Shown: positions 11,210 to 23,400 of the stretch, one piece after another
Layout of the letters: the number at the start of each line of letters is the position of its first letter
Position numbering within the stretch: position 1 is the first letter of the stretch
DNA from: Drosophila pseudoobscura
Lineage: Eukaryota; Arthropoda; Insecta; Diptera; Drosophilidae
Assembly: GCF_009870125.1 (NCBI RefSeq)
Contig: NC_046683.1
Span: 10,540,001-10,604,000, forward strand
DNA: 64,000 nucleotides
Direction: 5' to 3'
Program-made: the position numbers and the translations under genes
Notes under the pieces: model-generated
Databases searched by the model: none
What the model saw: the letters and a program-made list of their open reading frames with translations, nothing else
Told to the model about the DNA's origin: nothing

Positions 11210-14050
11210 CTATACTTTTTTGAAGGGCTTCTCAACCATAAGGATTCCGCGCTCCCAGAGGGCTTCGACAAACTCCAAGCGGTCTTCATCGTTTCCCATC
11301 GGGGGTAGATCTTTGATCTTTGTATAATCGGGATAGGCATGAATTAGCGTCTCAATAACAGTACCATGGAACGGTTCCAGCTCAAAGAAGTTTGGCTCAT
11401 ATTTACAATACTCCAAACCATTGTCCGTGTAGTAGTAGCAGCGCAGGACACCCTCGTCGACCGTCAGGCGTACGATATTGGCACGCAGCAGACGCACTGC
11501 AGTCCCCTCTGCGAGTTCGTAATCAAGTGAGCAATGGCCAGTCTTATCGGCGGTAGCCTGTGCACCGTATACAGTGCGTTTCAACTCCTGGGGCGCAATG
11601 GTGGGTGGCAGGGCCTCGTGCTGGAATTTTATGGCCAATTGGTCCAAGGCCCGATCGATCTGACCCTCGGTGGGCATCAGACGCTGTGCTAGATTCTGGA
11701 TATGCTGTATCAACTTTTGGCGATGCACGCCGTTCCATTCGGCGTTGGCCACGCCAAGGTTCTGAAAGATGTCCAGCGGAAGCCCCTTGCGCAGCTTCAA
11801 GGTCTGCTCGACACTCTCCTTAACAACCAGGGGCATGAGCTTCTCCATCAGATTGGCGTACGATTGCTGCTGGTAGGCGCTGAGGGTAATGTGCAGCGAA
11901 TGGGAGTCCTTCTCTGTGATGGCCTGGTGGATCCAGCCGCGTGGGAAGTATAAGAGATCGCCGGGCATCAGTACTATATCCATTATGGGATCGCCCAATT
12001 CGGTCTGGCTGAGGTTGCCCGACGATTTACGGGGCAGTTCTTTGGTGGGGGCGTAGATGCGCCAGCGCTTCTTGCCCTCCACCTGGAGAACAAAGGCTTC
12101 AATATCATCGTAATGCGGTGCGAATCCCTGGCTCTCGGGGGGCGTCAGGTAGACATTGGCCCCCACCAGGCAATGGAAAAACTCCTGCAGCTTGACGCAC
12201 AACTGCCTCAGCTGGACAAGGTAGCTGGAGGGATTCAGGATACGGATGCTGCAGCCGCGTTGATAGTGGGCCCAAACGCTAGGGGGCAAGGCACGACCGT
12301 CAGGGTTCAAGGTCTTCCGCACGCCGTCCTCATAGCTTGTTACATCGATGTTGGTGGTATACTCCACGTGGTTCTGGATCAGCATTTTGTCGATCATCTT
12401 GAACGATATTAGATTGGAGAATCCACCTGAGGTCGTTGTTATCACTCTAAATGGACTCTTTTCCCAGTGGTCACGCAAAAAAGTGGCCATAGTCATCGGA
12501 GCAATGAGCTGAGCCAGGGTCCGCTTTCCCACTTCAATGCTGTTTTCCTTGTGCACTTCATGGCATGGCTCCAGGCGGTTTACGGCCTGACCAGCGCCAG
12601 CCTCTGCTCCTACATCACCTCCGGGTTGAACAGATTTAATTACACCGATTTTAATTCTGCAAAACATGCTGTCCCCTGGTTCCATCTCGATCGACTGTGG
12701 GGACAGCAACGCGCGGTTTGGCGACGCCACCTCCACCTTGACTGGAACCGTATTCTTCTTGCTGGCAGCCGATGTCGACTGGCCGACTGGAGTGGATGAA
12801 GTACGCTTGGCGCCGATGGGCTTGCTGCCCTCCGCCTCATCGTTGCGACGGTTCAGTGACTCACGAGTATTAGCCGGAGTTTCTGGCGAGGATTGAGACG
12901 AGTGGCTGTTCAGCGTGTATTCCTCGCCACTCTCGGACGAATCATACAATTCACCATTGCTGTCGGTGCTGTCGTCCTCCTCGTCTTTCTGGCCGACTGG
13001 AGTGGATGAAGTACGCTTGGCGCCGATGGGCTTGCTGCCCTCCGCCTCATCGTTGCGACGGTTCAGTGACTCACGAGTATTAGCCGGAGTTTCTGGCGAG
13101 GATTGAGACGAGTGGCTGTTCAGCGTGTATTCCTCGCCACTCTCGGACGAATCATACAATTCACCACTGCTGTCGGTGCTGTCGTCCTTCTCGTCTTTCT
13201 GGCCGACTGGAGTAGATGAAGTACGCTTGGCGCCGATGGGCTTGCTGCCCTCCGCCTCATAGTTGCGACGCTTCAGTGACTCACGAGTATTAGCCGGAGT
13301 TTCTGGCGAGGATTGAGACGAGTGGCTGTTCAGCGTGTATTCCTCGCCACTCTCGGACGAATCATACAATTCACCACTGCTGTCGGTGCTGTCGTCCTCC
13401 TCGTCTTTCTGGCCGACTGGAGTGGATGAAGTACGCTTGGCGCCGATGGGCTTGCTGCCCTCCGCCTCATCGGTGCGACGCTTCAGTGACTCACGAGTAT
13501 TAGCCGGAGTTTCTGGCGAGGATTGATACGAGTGGCTGTTCAGCGTGTATTCCTCGCCACTCTCGGACGAATCATACAATTCACCACTGCTGTCGGTGCT
13601 GTCGTCCTCCTCGTCTTTCTGGCCGACTGGAGTGGATGAAGTACGCTTGGCGCCGATGGGCTTGCTGCCCTCCGCCTCATCGTTGCGACGCTTCAGTGAC
13701 TCACGAGTATAAGCCGGAGTTTCTGGCGAGGATTGAGACGAGTGGTTGTTCAGCGTGTATTCCTCGCCACTCTCGGAGGAATCATACAACTCACCTCTGC
13801 TGTCGGTGCTGTCGTCCTCCTCGTCTTCGCCGCTGCTGCTGCTGCTGCCGTTGTCGCCGTCGCTATAGCTACCGCTCCTTTTTAGCGGACCCTTCAGCTT
13901 TCCCCCATTTTTGGAGGCCAAGTTCCTGTTGTTATTTTTGGCGGCACCATTTTTGTCGAAATTCTTTGTTCCTTTTTGTACATAATTTTTTGAGGTTGCG
14001 GAGCCGCGATAGGCGGCAAAGACCGAAACCTTTTTATTCTTGTCGAACAT
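11210..14050 (-). CDS. NO66: NO66 copy 3, full-length JmjC oxygenase (946 aa)
   Basis: Complete frame with five 70-residue repeats (12779-13828). Iron ligands are His646, Asp648 and His708. It is the most divergent copy in the window: Glu-to-Lys in the JmjC region (PRKSSG instead of PRESSG), KDEKDD in one repeat, an Asn-to-Thr change (RRTDE), PAYTRES, and SSTPVGQ where copies 1, 2 and 4 have SFTPVGQ. None of these touches a metal ligand, so activity is expected to be kept. Confidence 0.95.
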   Translation of the reverse strand: MFDKNKKVSVFAAYRGSATSKNYVQKGTKNFDKNGAAKNNNRNLASKNGGKLKGPLKRSGSYSDGDNGSSSSSGEDEEDDSTDSRGELYDSSESGEEYTLNNHSSQSSPETPAYTRESLKRRNDEAEGSKPIGAKRTSSTPVGQKDEEDDSTDSSGELYDSSESGEEYTLNSHSYQSSPETPANTRESLKRRTDEAEGSKPIGAKRTSSTPVGQKDEEDDSTDSSGELYDSSESGEEYTLNSHSSQSSPETPANTRESLKRRNYEAEGSKPIGAKRTSSTPVGQKDEKDDSTDSSGELYDSSESGEEYTLNSHSSQSSPETPANTRESLNRRNDEAEGSKPIGAKRTSSTPVGQKDEEDDSTDSNGELYDSSESGEEYTLNSHSSQSSPETPANTRESLNRRNDEAEGSKPIGAKRTSSTPVGQSTSAASKKNTVPVKVEVASPNRALLSPQSIEMEPGDSMFCRIKIGVIKSVQPGGDVGAEAGAGQAVNRLEPCHEVHKENSIEVGKRTLAQLIAPMTMATFLRDHWEKSPFRVITTTSGGFSNLISFKMIDKMLIQNHVEYTTNIDVTSYEDGVRKTLNPDGRALPPSVWAHYQRGCSIRILNPSSYLVQLRQLCVKLQEFFHCLVGANVYLTPPESQGFAPHYDDIEAFVLQVEGKKRWRIYAPTKELPRKSSGNLSQTELGDPIMDIVLMPGDLLYFPRGWIHQAITEKDSHSLHITLSAYQQQSYANLMEKLMPLVVKESVEQTLKLRKGLPLDIFQNLGVANAEWNGVHRQKLIQHIQNLAQRLMPTEGQIDRALDQLAIKFQHEALPPTIAPQELKRTVYGAQATADKTGHCSLDYELAEGTAVRLLRANIVRLTVDEGVLRCYYYTDNGLEYCKYEPNFFELEPFHGTVIETLIHAYPDYTKIKDLPPMGNDEDRLEFVEALWERGILMVEKPFKKV
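12779..13828 (-). repeat. Coding minisatellite in NO66 copy 3, five 210-bp units
   Basis: Five in-frame 70-residue units as in copies 1 and 2, with several copy-specific substitutions. Confidence 0.95.
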
Positions 14051-14216
14051 CTTTAAACTGTTATAATCTACAATCAGTCGATTGTCAAATACCAGTTACA
14101 TCAAATCGCTTGTTCCACAAAAATAGAAGACTTAATTTTCACCGCAAAATTATATTTTAACCTCTGGCTGGTTTTGGCAAGCTTTCGTTTCTTCGGAATT
14201 TTTTTTAAAAAGAGGC

Positions 14217-14350
14217 GGTATATTTCGGTATATTTCTGAGGGTCACAGTCACACTCCTGTAACGAAAAAATGAGTCGTCATTTTGAATGGGCTGTAAAAA
14301 AGGGTATGGACAGCAGGCAAAAACAGCCAAGGCAAGTTGCTAGTTCCTAA
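14217..14350 (+). promoter_or_regulatory. Motif 6 / Motif 1 promoter and orphan exon, unit C
   Basis: Same motif pair ending at 14255, ATG at 14270 and the same short frame as units A and B. Confidence 0.6.
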
Positions 14351-16300
14351 GAACCTCACCTCGCGTGTGAAGACAATATACCTAGAAGACAAGGTATATA
14401 AGGCAAAGGGGGGAGTTTTACCTTGCGCGCGTTGCACTTTCAGTTCCGTTTTGGCTGTTGTCCATACCCTCTTTCTCATCCCATTCATGTAGCACGTGTG
14501 TAGTAGCCGTGTAGAGCTGCCAAGTAACATGTAATAAACTGAGCAAAATGTAAACATTATAGAAATTCAGAAATTCCAATTTTTTTGAACCGATCGGGTG
14601 GGGTGCTGCGCGTCGTTGCAAAGTAAATAAAACAAATTTGGTAACGCCCTTCTACAGAAAGACTATAATAGGTACAAGTTATCCGCCCTGATGTTGCGTC
14701 TCTTTATGGATTGAACAAAATAGATCATCGAACAGCTAGCGGAACTATATGACAAAACTTATCTCCTTTCAGTAAGAAATAATCCTTCAATGTACAAGAT
14801 ATTGTTATTTATCATCTCTAAATGTCCTTTCCATTCGACCCTTGAAAGTATTCAGTGGGTTTAGTGGAATAGGATTATTTGTTGAACCATTCCTTGGCGT
14901 CTGACAGATATAGGACCCTATTGATGGCCACTTTACGTTTGTTGATGAGTATATGTATAAAGCTCCTAGCATATGAGTCCAATTCATTTATCTCTGATAC
15001 TTATGATAATAGTTTTTATTTCTTAAGTCCCTATCATATCAGGCTTGGCCAATATGATGGCCATTTTTGAATGTTTTGTACAGTCTCATTTACTAAATGC
15101 GTTCCGATAATTGCCATTTCGAGTGCCACATGATGTTCCCGATGTACTTAGAAGACATATCGAGATGATATCAAATCAATAACATCTGCATTATCAATTG
15201 TTGTAATTGTGTAAAAACCTAAAATACTCGTAAGCATGATAGTAGAATCCCAACCAATCGTAGACTATATTCCGCTTCCAGGGTTTTTTTTTGCATATTA
15301 GCTCAAAAATTGTATGCATAATCTGCGTTTTTTTTTCATAAAAACTAGAACTCTGACTTGGAGGGCTGAAAATTTCTAAATTCGATCAGCTGAAACACTT
15401 AAACACACTTAATTTTGCTTGTATTTAATTTAAAAAAAACGGTCAAAAATATTGTATACGTGCACAGGTGTCGCTTTTGATAATTACATAGAATGTAGTT
15501 CCTATGTAGCAAATGTGTAGTTAGCGTGTCGTTACCACGATTTTATACCTAACGGCGTTGAACTGTTTAAATAGAGGGGGCTTAAGTGAGTTAAGTTATT
15601 GTGTTTCATCAATCTATTAAACTTAATTTTCAATGTTATATAGAAATCCAATAAAAACAAGAGTTTAAATTAAGCCAGTCAAGTAGAAAATTGATTCATT
15701 AATCGGATAAAATTATGTGGGCAGAACTCAGAGATCTATATAGCTGGGAATTTTCGACGGAAGAAAGAATAACCAGGAATTAGTCGTCATAACCGGTTGA
15801 CAACAATGATTACCGGCAACACTAATTTTCATACCCTAGGGAAGAGGATATTATAGAGTTGAGAAAATGTTTGTCATCCCAAGCTCAGTAGGTATGAGGA
15901 TCGAGGTAAATATATACAAAATGCTAATAAATAATGAATATGTCTAAAACGTATCAGTTTGAGAAAAGGTCTTTATAAATTACGTTTTATCTTCATATCA
16001 AATTAACGAAATAGGGTATAAAAGTGCCTATACACGCAACCTGTCTTCAAATACCAGCAACATTGCGACTGTTTTTTTGGTTGACCTTTTTTGTTTAAAC
16101 CTTGCTGCAGTCAAAATACAATAAATGGGAGTACTAAAAACTAGCCAATCTTGTAGAAAATGTTTTCATTAATGGCCTGAAATTATACGGGAAAAGCTAA
16201 AGGTTTTAGTTAGGCAGCATTATTCAACGGTATAAAAAAATTGAGCAATTGGAATAATTTTAGCCGTTTTTTCTATATAAAATCAAATTATTGACTCAAA
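14351..16300. other. AT-rich spacer, unit C
   Basis: No gene seen. Repeat copies r1 and r2 at 15647-15783 and 16117-16263. It is a mosaic: some variants match spacer A (GTAGCAAATG, CATATCGAG, GCCAGTC), others match spacer B (GATTTTATACC, AATCGGATA). Confidence 0.8.
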
Positions 16301-16626
16301 ATGCGCCTCACCAATGTCCTATTCAAGAAGGTGAAGAGCAAGTAAGTATGTTTACCTGAGAGACAGGGATAATTGGGTAATTTGTTGTCTGGTGTGTTGT
16401 GTTCCCGTAGACGCATCATGGTCGTGCTGGAGAGCGTGGTCAGCGGGCATCAGTACAATGCGTTCCGCGAACGCCTGGCCGAGAAGATCGAGGTGATACG
16501 CTTCGATCCGTACAGTGAGTATATATATATGGACAGCTGAAATAGAAATTTTTTCTCATCCGACTTATCTCCGCAGTTCAACAGGATAGCCTCTACCGCG
16601 AGCGCAAGAGAATCCGCAGCGCCTGA
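16301..16626 (+). CDS. mRpL33: mRpL33 copy C, mitochondrial ribosomal protein bL33m
   Basis: Exons 16301-16341, 16411-16514 and 16577-16626; the same 64-residue product and splice sites as the other copies. It converges on NO66 copy 4. This is the last mRpL33 before the array ends. Confidence 0.92.
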
Positions 16627-16886
16627 ACATGTAGAATAAATAAATGTTACACCACACAAACACACGCAAATGTTGCATCCCTTGGATTATTTATTTGTTC
16701 TTTTAATTAATGTTCTTGTTAATTTTCATGCTGTTGGCGCTGCCCTAGGACTCGACACATAACATTAAAGACACTGCGGGCTAACAAAAATTACAAATGG
16801 TGAACAGAACAGGGAATATCTTAGATTACTAGGACTAGACTCTCGCTTTGGGTTCGTTTATTTTGAGGGGGGAAGAATTCCCGAGC

Positions 16887-19310
16887 CTATACTTTTTTGA
16901 AGGGCTTCTCAACCATAAGGATTCCGCGCTCCCAGAGGGCTTCGACAAACTCCAAGCGGTCTTCATCGTTTCCCATCGGGGGTAGATCTTTGATCTTTGT
17001 ATAATCGGGATAGGCATGAATTAGCGTCTCAATAACAGTACCATGGAACGGTTCCAGCTCAAAGAAGTTTGGCTCATATTTACAATACTCCAAACCATTG
17101 TCCGTGTAGTAGTAGCAGCGCAGGACACCCTCGTCGACCGTCAGGCGTACGATATTGGCACGCAGCAGACGCACTGCAGTCCCCTCTGCGAGTTCGTAAT
17201 CAAGTGAGCAATGGCCAGTCTTATCGGCGGTAGCCTGTGCACCGTATACAGTGCGTTTCAACTCCTGGGGCGCAATGGTGGGTGGCAGGGCCTCGTGCTG
17301 GAATTTTATGGCCAATTGGTCCAAGGCCCGATCGATCTGACCCTCGGTGGGCATCAGACGCTGTGCTAGATTCTGGATATGCTGTATCAACTTTTGGCGA
17401 TGCACGCCGTTCCATTCGGCGTTGGCCACGCCAAGGTTCTGAAAGATGTCCAGCGGAAGCCCCTTGCGCAGCTTCAAGGTCTGCTCGACACTCTCCTTAA
17501 CAACCAGGGGCATGAGCTTCTCCATCAGATTGGCGTACGATTGCTGCTGGTAGGCGCTGAGGGTAATGTGCAGCGAATGGGAGTCCTTCTCAGTGATGGC
17601 CTGGTGGATCCAGCCGCGTGGGAAGTATAAGAGATCGCCGGGCATCAGTACTATATCCATTATGGGATCGCCCAATTCGGTCTGGCTGAGGTTGCCCGAC
17701 GATTCACGGGGCAGTTCTTTGGTGGGGGCGTAGATGCGCCAGCGCTTCTTGCCCTCCACCTGGAGAACAAAGGCTTCAATATCATCGTAATGCGGTGCGA
17801 ATCCCTGGCTCTCGGGGGGCGTCAGGTAGACATTGGCCCCCACCAGGCAATGGAAAAACTCCTGCAGCTTGACGCACAACTGCCTCAGCTGGACAAGGTA
17901 GCTGGAGGGATTCAGGATACGGATGCTGCAGCCGCGTTGATAGTGGGCCCAAACGCTAGGGGGCAAGGCACGACCGTCAGGGTTCAAGGTCTTCCGCACG
18001 CCGTCCTCATAGCTTGTTACATCGATGTTGGTGGTATACTCCACGTGGTTCTGGATCAGCATTTTGTCGATCATCTTGAACGATATTAGATTGGAGAATC
18101 CACCTGAGGTCGTTGTTATCACTCTAAATGGACTCTTTTCCCAGTGGTCACGCAAAAAAGTGGCCATAGTCATCGGAGCAATGAGCTGAGCCAGGGTCCG
18201 CTTTCCCACTTCAATGCTGTTTTCCTTGTGCACTTCATGGCATGGCTCCAGGCGGTTTACGGCCTGACCAGCGCCAGCCTCTGCTCCTACATCACCTCCG
18301 GGTTGAACAGATTTAATTACACCGATTTTAATTCTGCAAAACATGCTGTCCCCTGGTTCCATCTCGATCGACTGTGGGGACAGCAACGCGCGGTTTGGCG
18401 ACGCCACCTCCACCTTGACTGGAACCGTATTCTTCTTGCTGGCAGCCGATGTCGACTGGCCGACTGGAGTGGATGAAGTACGCTTGGCGCCGATGGGCTT
18501 GCTGCCCTCCGCCTCATCGTTGCGACGGTTCAGTGACTCACGAGTATTAGCCGGAGTTTCTGGCGAGGATTGAGACGAGTGGCTGTTCAGCGTGTATTCC
18601 TCGCCACTCTCGGACGAATCATACAATTCACCACTGCTGTCGGTGCTGTCGTCCTCCTCGTCTTTCTGGCCGACTGGAGTGGATGAAGTACGCTTGGCGC
18701 CGATGGGCTTGCTGCCCTCCGCCTCATCGTTGCGACGCTTCAGTGACTCACGTGTATTAGCCGGAGTTTCTGGCGAGGATTGAGACGAGTGGCTGTTCAG
18801 CGTGTATTCCTCGCCACTCTCGGACGAATCATACAATTCACCATTGCTGTCGGTGCTGTCGTCCTCCTCGTCTTTCTGGCCGACTGGAGTGAATGAAGTA
18901 CGCTTGGCGCCGATGGGCTTGCTGCCCTCCGCCTCATCGTTGCGACGCTTCAGTGACTCACGAGTATTAGCCGGAGTTTCTGGCGAGGATTGAGACGAGT
19001 GGTTGTTCAGCGTGTATTCCTCGCCACTCTCGGAGGAATCATACAACTCACCTCTGCTGTCGGTGCTGCCGTCCTCCTCGTCTTCGCCGCTGCTGCTGCT
19101 GCTGCTGCCGTTGTCGCCGTCGCTATAGCTACCGCTCCTTTTTAGCGGACCCTTCAGCTTTCCCCCATTTTTGGAGGCCAAGTTCCTGTTGTTATTTTTG
19201 GCGGCACCATTTTTGTCGAAATTCTTTGTTCCTTTTTGTACATAATTTTTTGAGGTTGCGGAGCCGCGATAGGCGGCAAAGACCGAAACCTTTTTATTCT
19301 TGTCGAACAT
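16887..19310 (-). CDS. NO66: NO66 copy 4, JmjC oxygenase with contracted repeat tract (807 aa)
   Basis: Complete frame, exactly 140 residues shorter than copy 2 because the acidic tract has three 70-residue units (18456-19085) instead of five. Iron ligands are His507, Asp509 and His569. The N-terminal unit carries the same EEDGSTDS and SFTPVGQ variants as copy 2. This copy sits at the right edge of the array and is divergent from the ABCD gene, with about 1.1 kb between the start codons. Confidence 0.95.
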   Translation of the reverse strand: MFDKNKKVSVFAAYRGSATSKNYVQKGTKNFDKNGAAKNNNRNLASKNGGKLKGPLKRSGSYSDGDNGSSSSSSGEDEEDGSTDSRGELYDSSESGEEYTLNNHSSQSSPETPANTRESLKRRNDEAEGSKPIGAKRTSFTPVGQKDEEDDSTDSNGELYDSSESGEEYTLNSHSSQSSPETPANTRESLKRRNDEAEGSKPIGAKRTSSTPVGQKDEEDDSTDSSGELYDSSESGEEYTLNSHSSQSSPETPANTRESLNRRNDEAEGSKPIGAKRTSSTPVGQSTSAASKKNTVPVKVEVASPNRALLSPQSIEMEPGDSMFCRIKIGVIKSVQPGGDVGAEAGAGQAVNRLEPCHEVHKENSIEVGKRTLAQLIAPMTMATFLRDHWEKSPFRVITTTSGGFSNLISFKMIDKMLIQNHVEYTTNIDVTSYEDGVRKTLNPDGRALPPSVWAHYQRGCSIRILNPSSYLVQLRQLCVKLQEFFHCLVGANVYLTPPESQGFAPHYDDIEAFVLQVEGKKRWRIYAPTKELPRESSGNLSQTELGDPIMDIVLMPGDLLYFPRGWIHQAITEKDSHSLHITLSAYQQQSYANLMEKLMPLVVKESVEQTLKLRKGLPLDIFQNLGVANAEWNGVHRQKLIQHIQNLAQRLMPTEGQIDRALDQLAIKFQHEALPPTIAPQELKRTVYGAQATADKTGHCSLDYELAEGTAVRLLRANIVRLTVDEGVLRCYYYTDNGLEYCKYEPNFFELEPFHGTVIETLIHAYPDYTKIKDLPPMGNDEDRLEFVEALWERGILMVEKPFKKV
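18456..19085 (-). repeat. Coding minisatellite in NO66 copy 4, three 210-bp units
   Basis: Three in-frame units. The loss of exactly two whole units compared with the other copies points to unequal recombination or slippage within the tract. Confidence 0.95.
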
Positions 19311-19476
19311 CTTTAAACTGTTATAATCTACAATCAGTCGATTGTCAAATACCAGTTACATCAAATCGCTTGTTCCACAAAAATAGAAGACTTAATTTTC
19401 ACCGCAAAATTATATTTTAACCTCTGGCTGGTTTTGGCAAGCTTTCGTTTCTTCGGAATTTTTTTTAAAAAGAGGC

Positions 19477-19610
19477 GGTATATTTCGGTATATTTCTGAG
19501 GGTCACAGTCACACTCCTGTAACGAAAAAATGAGTCGTCATTTTGAATGGGCTGTAAAAAAGGGTATGGACAGCAGGCAAAAACAGCCAAGGCAAGTTGC
19601 TAGTTCCTAA
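19477..19610 (+). promoter_or_regulatory. Motif 6 / Motif 1 promoter and orphan exon, last unit
   Basis: Motif pair ending at 19515, ATG at 19530 with the same short frame. Here the promoter faces the ABCD gene, about 0.9 kb upstream of its start codon, with the array breakpoint in between. Confidence 0.6.
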
Positions 19611-19886
19611 GAACCTCACCTCGCGTGTGAAGACAATATACCTAGAAGACAAGGTATATAAGGCAAAGGGGGGAGTTTTACCTTGCGCGCGTTGCACTTT
19701 CAGTTCCGTTTTGGCTGTTGTCCATACCCTCTTTCTCATCCCATTCATGTAGCACGTGTGTAGTAGCCGTGTAGAGCTGCCAAGTAACAAACTGAGCAAA
19801 ATGTAAACATTATAGAAATTCAGAAATTCCAATTTTTTTGAACCGATCGGGTGGGGTGCTGCGCGTCGTTGCAAAGTAAATAAAAC

Positions 19887-20412
19887 TAAATAAGTGTATA
19901 GAGCGCAGCCTGCAGCCTTTAATCTTGTGTAATTCAGACGTGTGTAATTACTAGACAAAGCGATAAGCGGCGGTGCAGAAATTGAATAAATAAAAGGGAC
20001 CGTGTGTGTGACAATCACTTGGCACAATCCAGTCGTCAGCGTCAGGACAGTCTGACAGGGGGTCAGGCAGGGACAGAAGCGTGTAAATAGGCAGGGCTGT
20101 TAATCGCGTGAGAGCGGGACGAGAGAGGACGAAATCAGGTGTTTACAACTCTCTCTCTTTCTCACTCAGTATATATTTGTGTGGTTGGGTGTTCCTGTGC
20201 CCGCCTGTGTGTGCATGTGTGTGCGTGTGCGTGAATAATAATATCAAACAATTCATGCAATAAATTATAATAGTTTACAGATAAATAACATCAATTGTTT
20301 ATTTTTTTATATATAAATTTTTGTATGGTTGTTGTTGTGCCTTGGGACACACAGCGGAGAAAACGAAAATTTCAAATTCAAACAATTTGGTTTTTAACAA
20401 TTTGAAACCAAA
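19887..20412 (+). other. Unique DNA between the array breakpoint and ABCD; probable ABCD 5' leader/promoter
   Basis: Not found in the array units. It contains a CT-rich stretch followed by TCACTCAGTATATA near 20160, which could hold an initiator, then a GT-rich run (about 20180-20230). No coding sequence is recognised. Confidence 0.5.
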
Positions 20413-23400
20413 ATGGCCCCGGCACTAAGCAAACTGGCCAACAATCGGAGCGCCATTGTTGGTGTGGCAGGCATGACGGCAGCCGTGTGGATAATTGCCT
20501 ACGCCAAGATGTCCAACAAAAAGAGGTGAGTCCCCCCGCTGAACCGTACGATCCATACCCATCCTCCCCACAACCAACCTAATCAAAATATCATCAGTAC
20601 AATAATAATCTCTTCGGCGTGTACGATCTCCTCGTACGGCTCGCATTAATACTTATACTATTATATTTTTTTTTGATCAGCCAGCCCAAAACATTGAGGA
20701 AGGTCTCGGTCGGGATCTTTCAAAAATTCGGCTTGACATTGAATTTGATTTACGGTACGCGAGTATTTACGCTAAGCCTGCACTCTGCTCTGCCTCCAGC
20801 CTCCCCAGTAGTCCGGAGCTGAGACTCGAGTTTTTTTTTGCAATCTTTGCGGTTCTCTGGCGCTCTCTCTCTCTCTGCTTGTGTGTGGATCGTACGATGG
20901 CCGGTAGTGGGTCGTCTGTGTGGAACTTAAAACTGGTTTAGTGACTACCTTGTGGCCATATTTGATGCATTTTATCTTCATCCATTTGCCTTTTCGATTT
21001 TCCTACCCACTAGCCTCAAGGACACCTAGCCATGAGCAGCTGTTCCATTCCGTTCCGGCTGATCTTGTTCCCTCCCAAGATCTCAATGCAAGAGGAAGGG
21101 GTTCTGTGCCCCAGTTTAGGCTTTCACTCTGCCTGCCTGTTTTTTTTTTTTTTTTTTTCAAGTGCCGCTCTGCTGCACTTCTTGCATGGCCTTCCTTTCT
21201 GATCCCACTCTCCACTCCTCTAAGTACATATCTCTAGAGAGCAAGAGAGAGATTAAAAGTTATCTCCATAACATGGGGATCCGCAGTTTAAAGCTTTCTC
21301 TTCAATCATTCGCTCTGAATTGCTAAAATTGATACTGATCCCCACTCAACCACAATGTATCTCTTAATCTCTATAAGAAAGGGCTCTTCACTGCTTCCTC
21401 ATTTGAAGCTTTCACTCCACTGTCCCCACTTACTGCCCCCAAGTACCAGTCTGAACAGCCTGCATATGGAAAAACGATTTAAACAAGTGCTGCATCGATG
21501 GCCGGCACAAGAGATCACTGTGCAAAGTCTCCCCCACTCTACAGTCCCACTTTTTACAGTCCAATTTTTGATATGCAGACGACGGCCACGTTTCGGGGTT
21601 CTCGTTTCAATGGACTTGGGGTTTCGGGGGCGCTAATCTTATCTGCTGGCCAGACGACTAGACGAGTCCATATTAACCAATGCTTTAGCTATCGCTAGTG
21701 GTGCGCCTGTACATGATTAGACTGATTGCCTGTTACCACCCCCATTGCGGGGATCGGTGGGCTCCATGCGATACGGAAAAACCAGCATTATTCGATCTAT
21801 TTCTGGTCTAATTTAATTGAATTCCAAATGCTGGTTCTATTTGCATGACCAAAGCAATTAATTAGAGACTGAGAGAGAGGGAGAGATTGTGGATTGTGTG
21901 TGTGTGTGTGTTTGTGGGATTTGTGGGGAATGCGGACCACTCGATAATTGTCTCGATAATGGTCTCGATAGCAGCCAGCAATCGACTTGTTGTTTGCTCT
22001 TTCCACACTTTCTGTGCACTTTGGAAAGCAATAAAAAACATTTAATGGTCTGGCCGCCGTTGCCCGCTGCCGCCCGTTGTGGAATGGCCGGTAAATTTAT
22101 GCGACATGTTGCATATATTCGCGCCCTACGCCTGATCTGTTGTGGCATATCAGTTCTGCTGATGCCATTAGTGTGATGATGCGTGTGAGTGAGAAGCTGG
22201 AAGACTCAAATGACACAGCAGGGTGTGCATCGGGTATAGACGAAAGTCTACTCCTACCCGCGCGCACACTCGAAATGCAAATGCAAATCTAGACGACCCC
22301 GAGCCGCAAGTCCAACAACTTTGACTTCCAGCAGCAGCAGCCCCTGCAATGCAATTACACACGTAGCCAGCCATTGTGCTGCTGTATGAGTGGTATGGAG
22401 TGGGGGTGAAAGCGTATTTGGAGTTGGCCAACAATTGCATCATCCATATGGACACATGGAGGACAGGTGCCACAAGTGTCACAATTTAATGGCATCCCGA
22501 GTATCAAACATAAACATTACGAGACACGAGTGCGGCGCGAGTACCCGGTAGCACCTTAATGACTGGAGATAGAGAGAGAAAGAGATGCTTCCTGAAACCT
22601 ACCAAGGGGCCGGGGCCGGTACTGGGACCGGGACCGGTCTCCACTTATAGAAATGAGACATTGTACGATTCTGGTTTCGTTTTGTGTAGGTTTTTTTTGT
22701 TTTGCGGGTTCCCTTTTGCTATTCCAACGCCGAGTATTTGACCGACCCGCAGACAGACATACAGACAGACCGGCCAGAATAAATGCTAATTTGTGTTGTA
22801 GTTGTAGCGTCCGCGTCGTCATATTCCACAGGTAGACACACGGACAAGAGAGCGCACTTCTCTTCTCACTTCTTCAGGTGTGCGAGTGCGAGTGCTTGTG
22901 TGTGTGTGGGTTTGGGTAACTGTTGCGTAACATTGGCAAAAGACGTTTACGTTTATTTCGGGCCACAGCCTGAACGGTAAACGGCGAACGGTAAAATAGT
23001 TTTTGCTTGTTGCTTATTTTTCTTCATTGCCATTAATAACTGTTTGCCTGATCATATTTGAGTTCTATTACGCCTCAATTAGTGCCCAAACATTGGGCAC
23101 CGGCGTTCGGGGGTTAACACTGCTCTTTGTGTGGCCTGGTCTGGTCTGGGGCCCTGGTCCTCTCTCGTTCTCCTCTGTTTGGCTGCCTTTCGCTCCCTGT
23201 TGGCAACAGTTGGTCGTCGCCCCGTCTCTCTCTATGTAATGTAAATCTTATTCTGATGCTGTAAATTTCCACATCCAATGTCGCAGTTTGTGTTTCGTGT
23301 AATTGCGAGCCAAACTAATTTTGCGCGTGAAATTAAGTCCCAATTGGAATGCTGATTTACGGGGGATGCATTTACAAAGCCGCCAGACGGAAAAGCCAAC

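Larger units (their letters stand above)
1..19886. repeat. Tandem array of ~5.68 kb NO66 + mRpL33 units
   Basis: Sequence from position 1 recurs at 5679 and 11358 and, with an internal 420-bp deletion in the coding repeat, in the copy starting at 16887. Coding and spacer sequence are both nearly identical between units. The array is direct (head to tail). A complete unit reads NO66 (minus), spacer, mRpL33 (plus). The last unit has NO66 and about 575 bp of upstream DNA only; similarity stops abruptly after 19886, so it has no mRpL33. That last stub also carries a private 7-bp deletion near 19788. The left end lies outside the window. Recent amplification, or homogenisation by unequal crossing-over, is inferred from the near identity. 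Confidence 0.97.

Noticed and set aside
12666-12896. Plus-strand frames of 63-76 residues repeated through the NO66 tract
   Set aside because: They recur with the 210-bp minisatellite and are antisense shadows of the NO66 coding sequence.
19509-20027. 172-residue minus-strand frame spanning the array breakpoint
   Set aside because: It is created by the 7-bp deletion and the junction; its composition is not protein-like and it crosses the promoter motifs.
21140-21158. T19 run as the tail of a retroposon
   Set aside because: No coding remnant or target-site duplication is visible beside it; it is inside the ABCD first intron and looks like a simple homopolymer.
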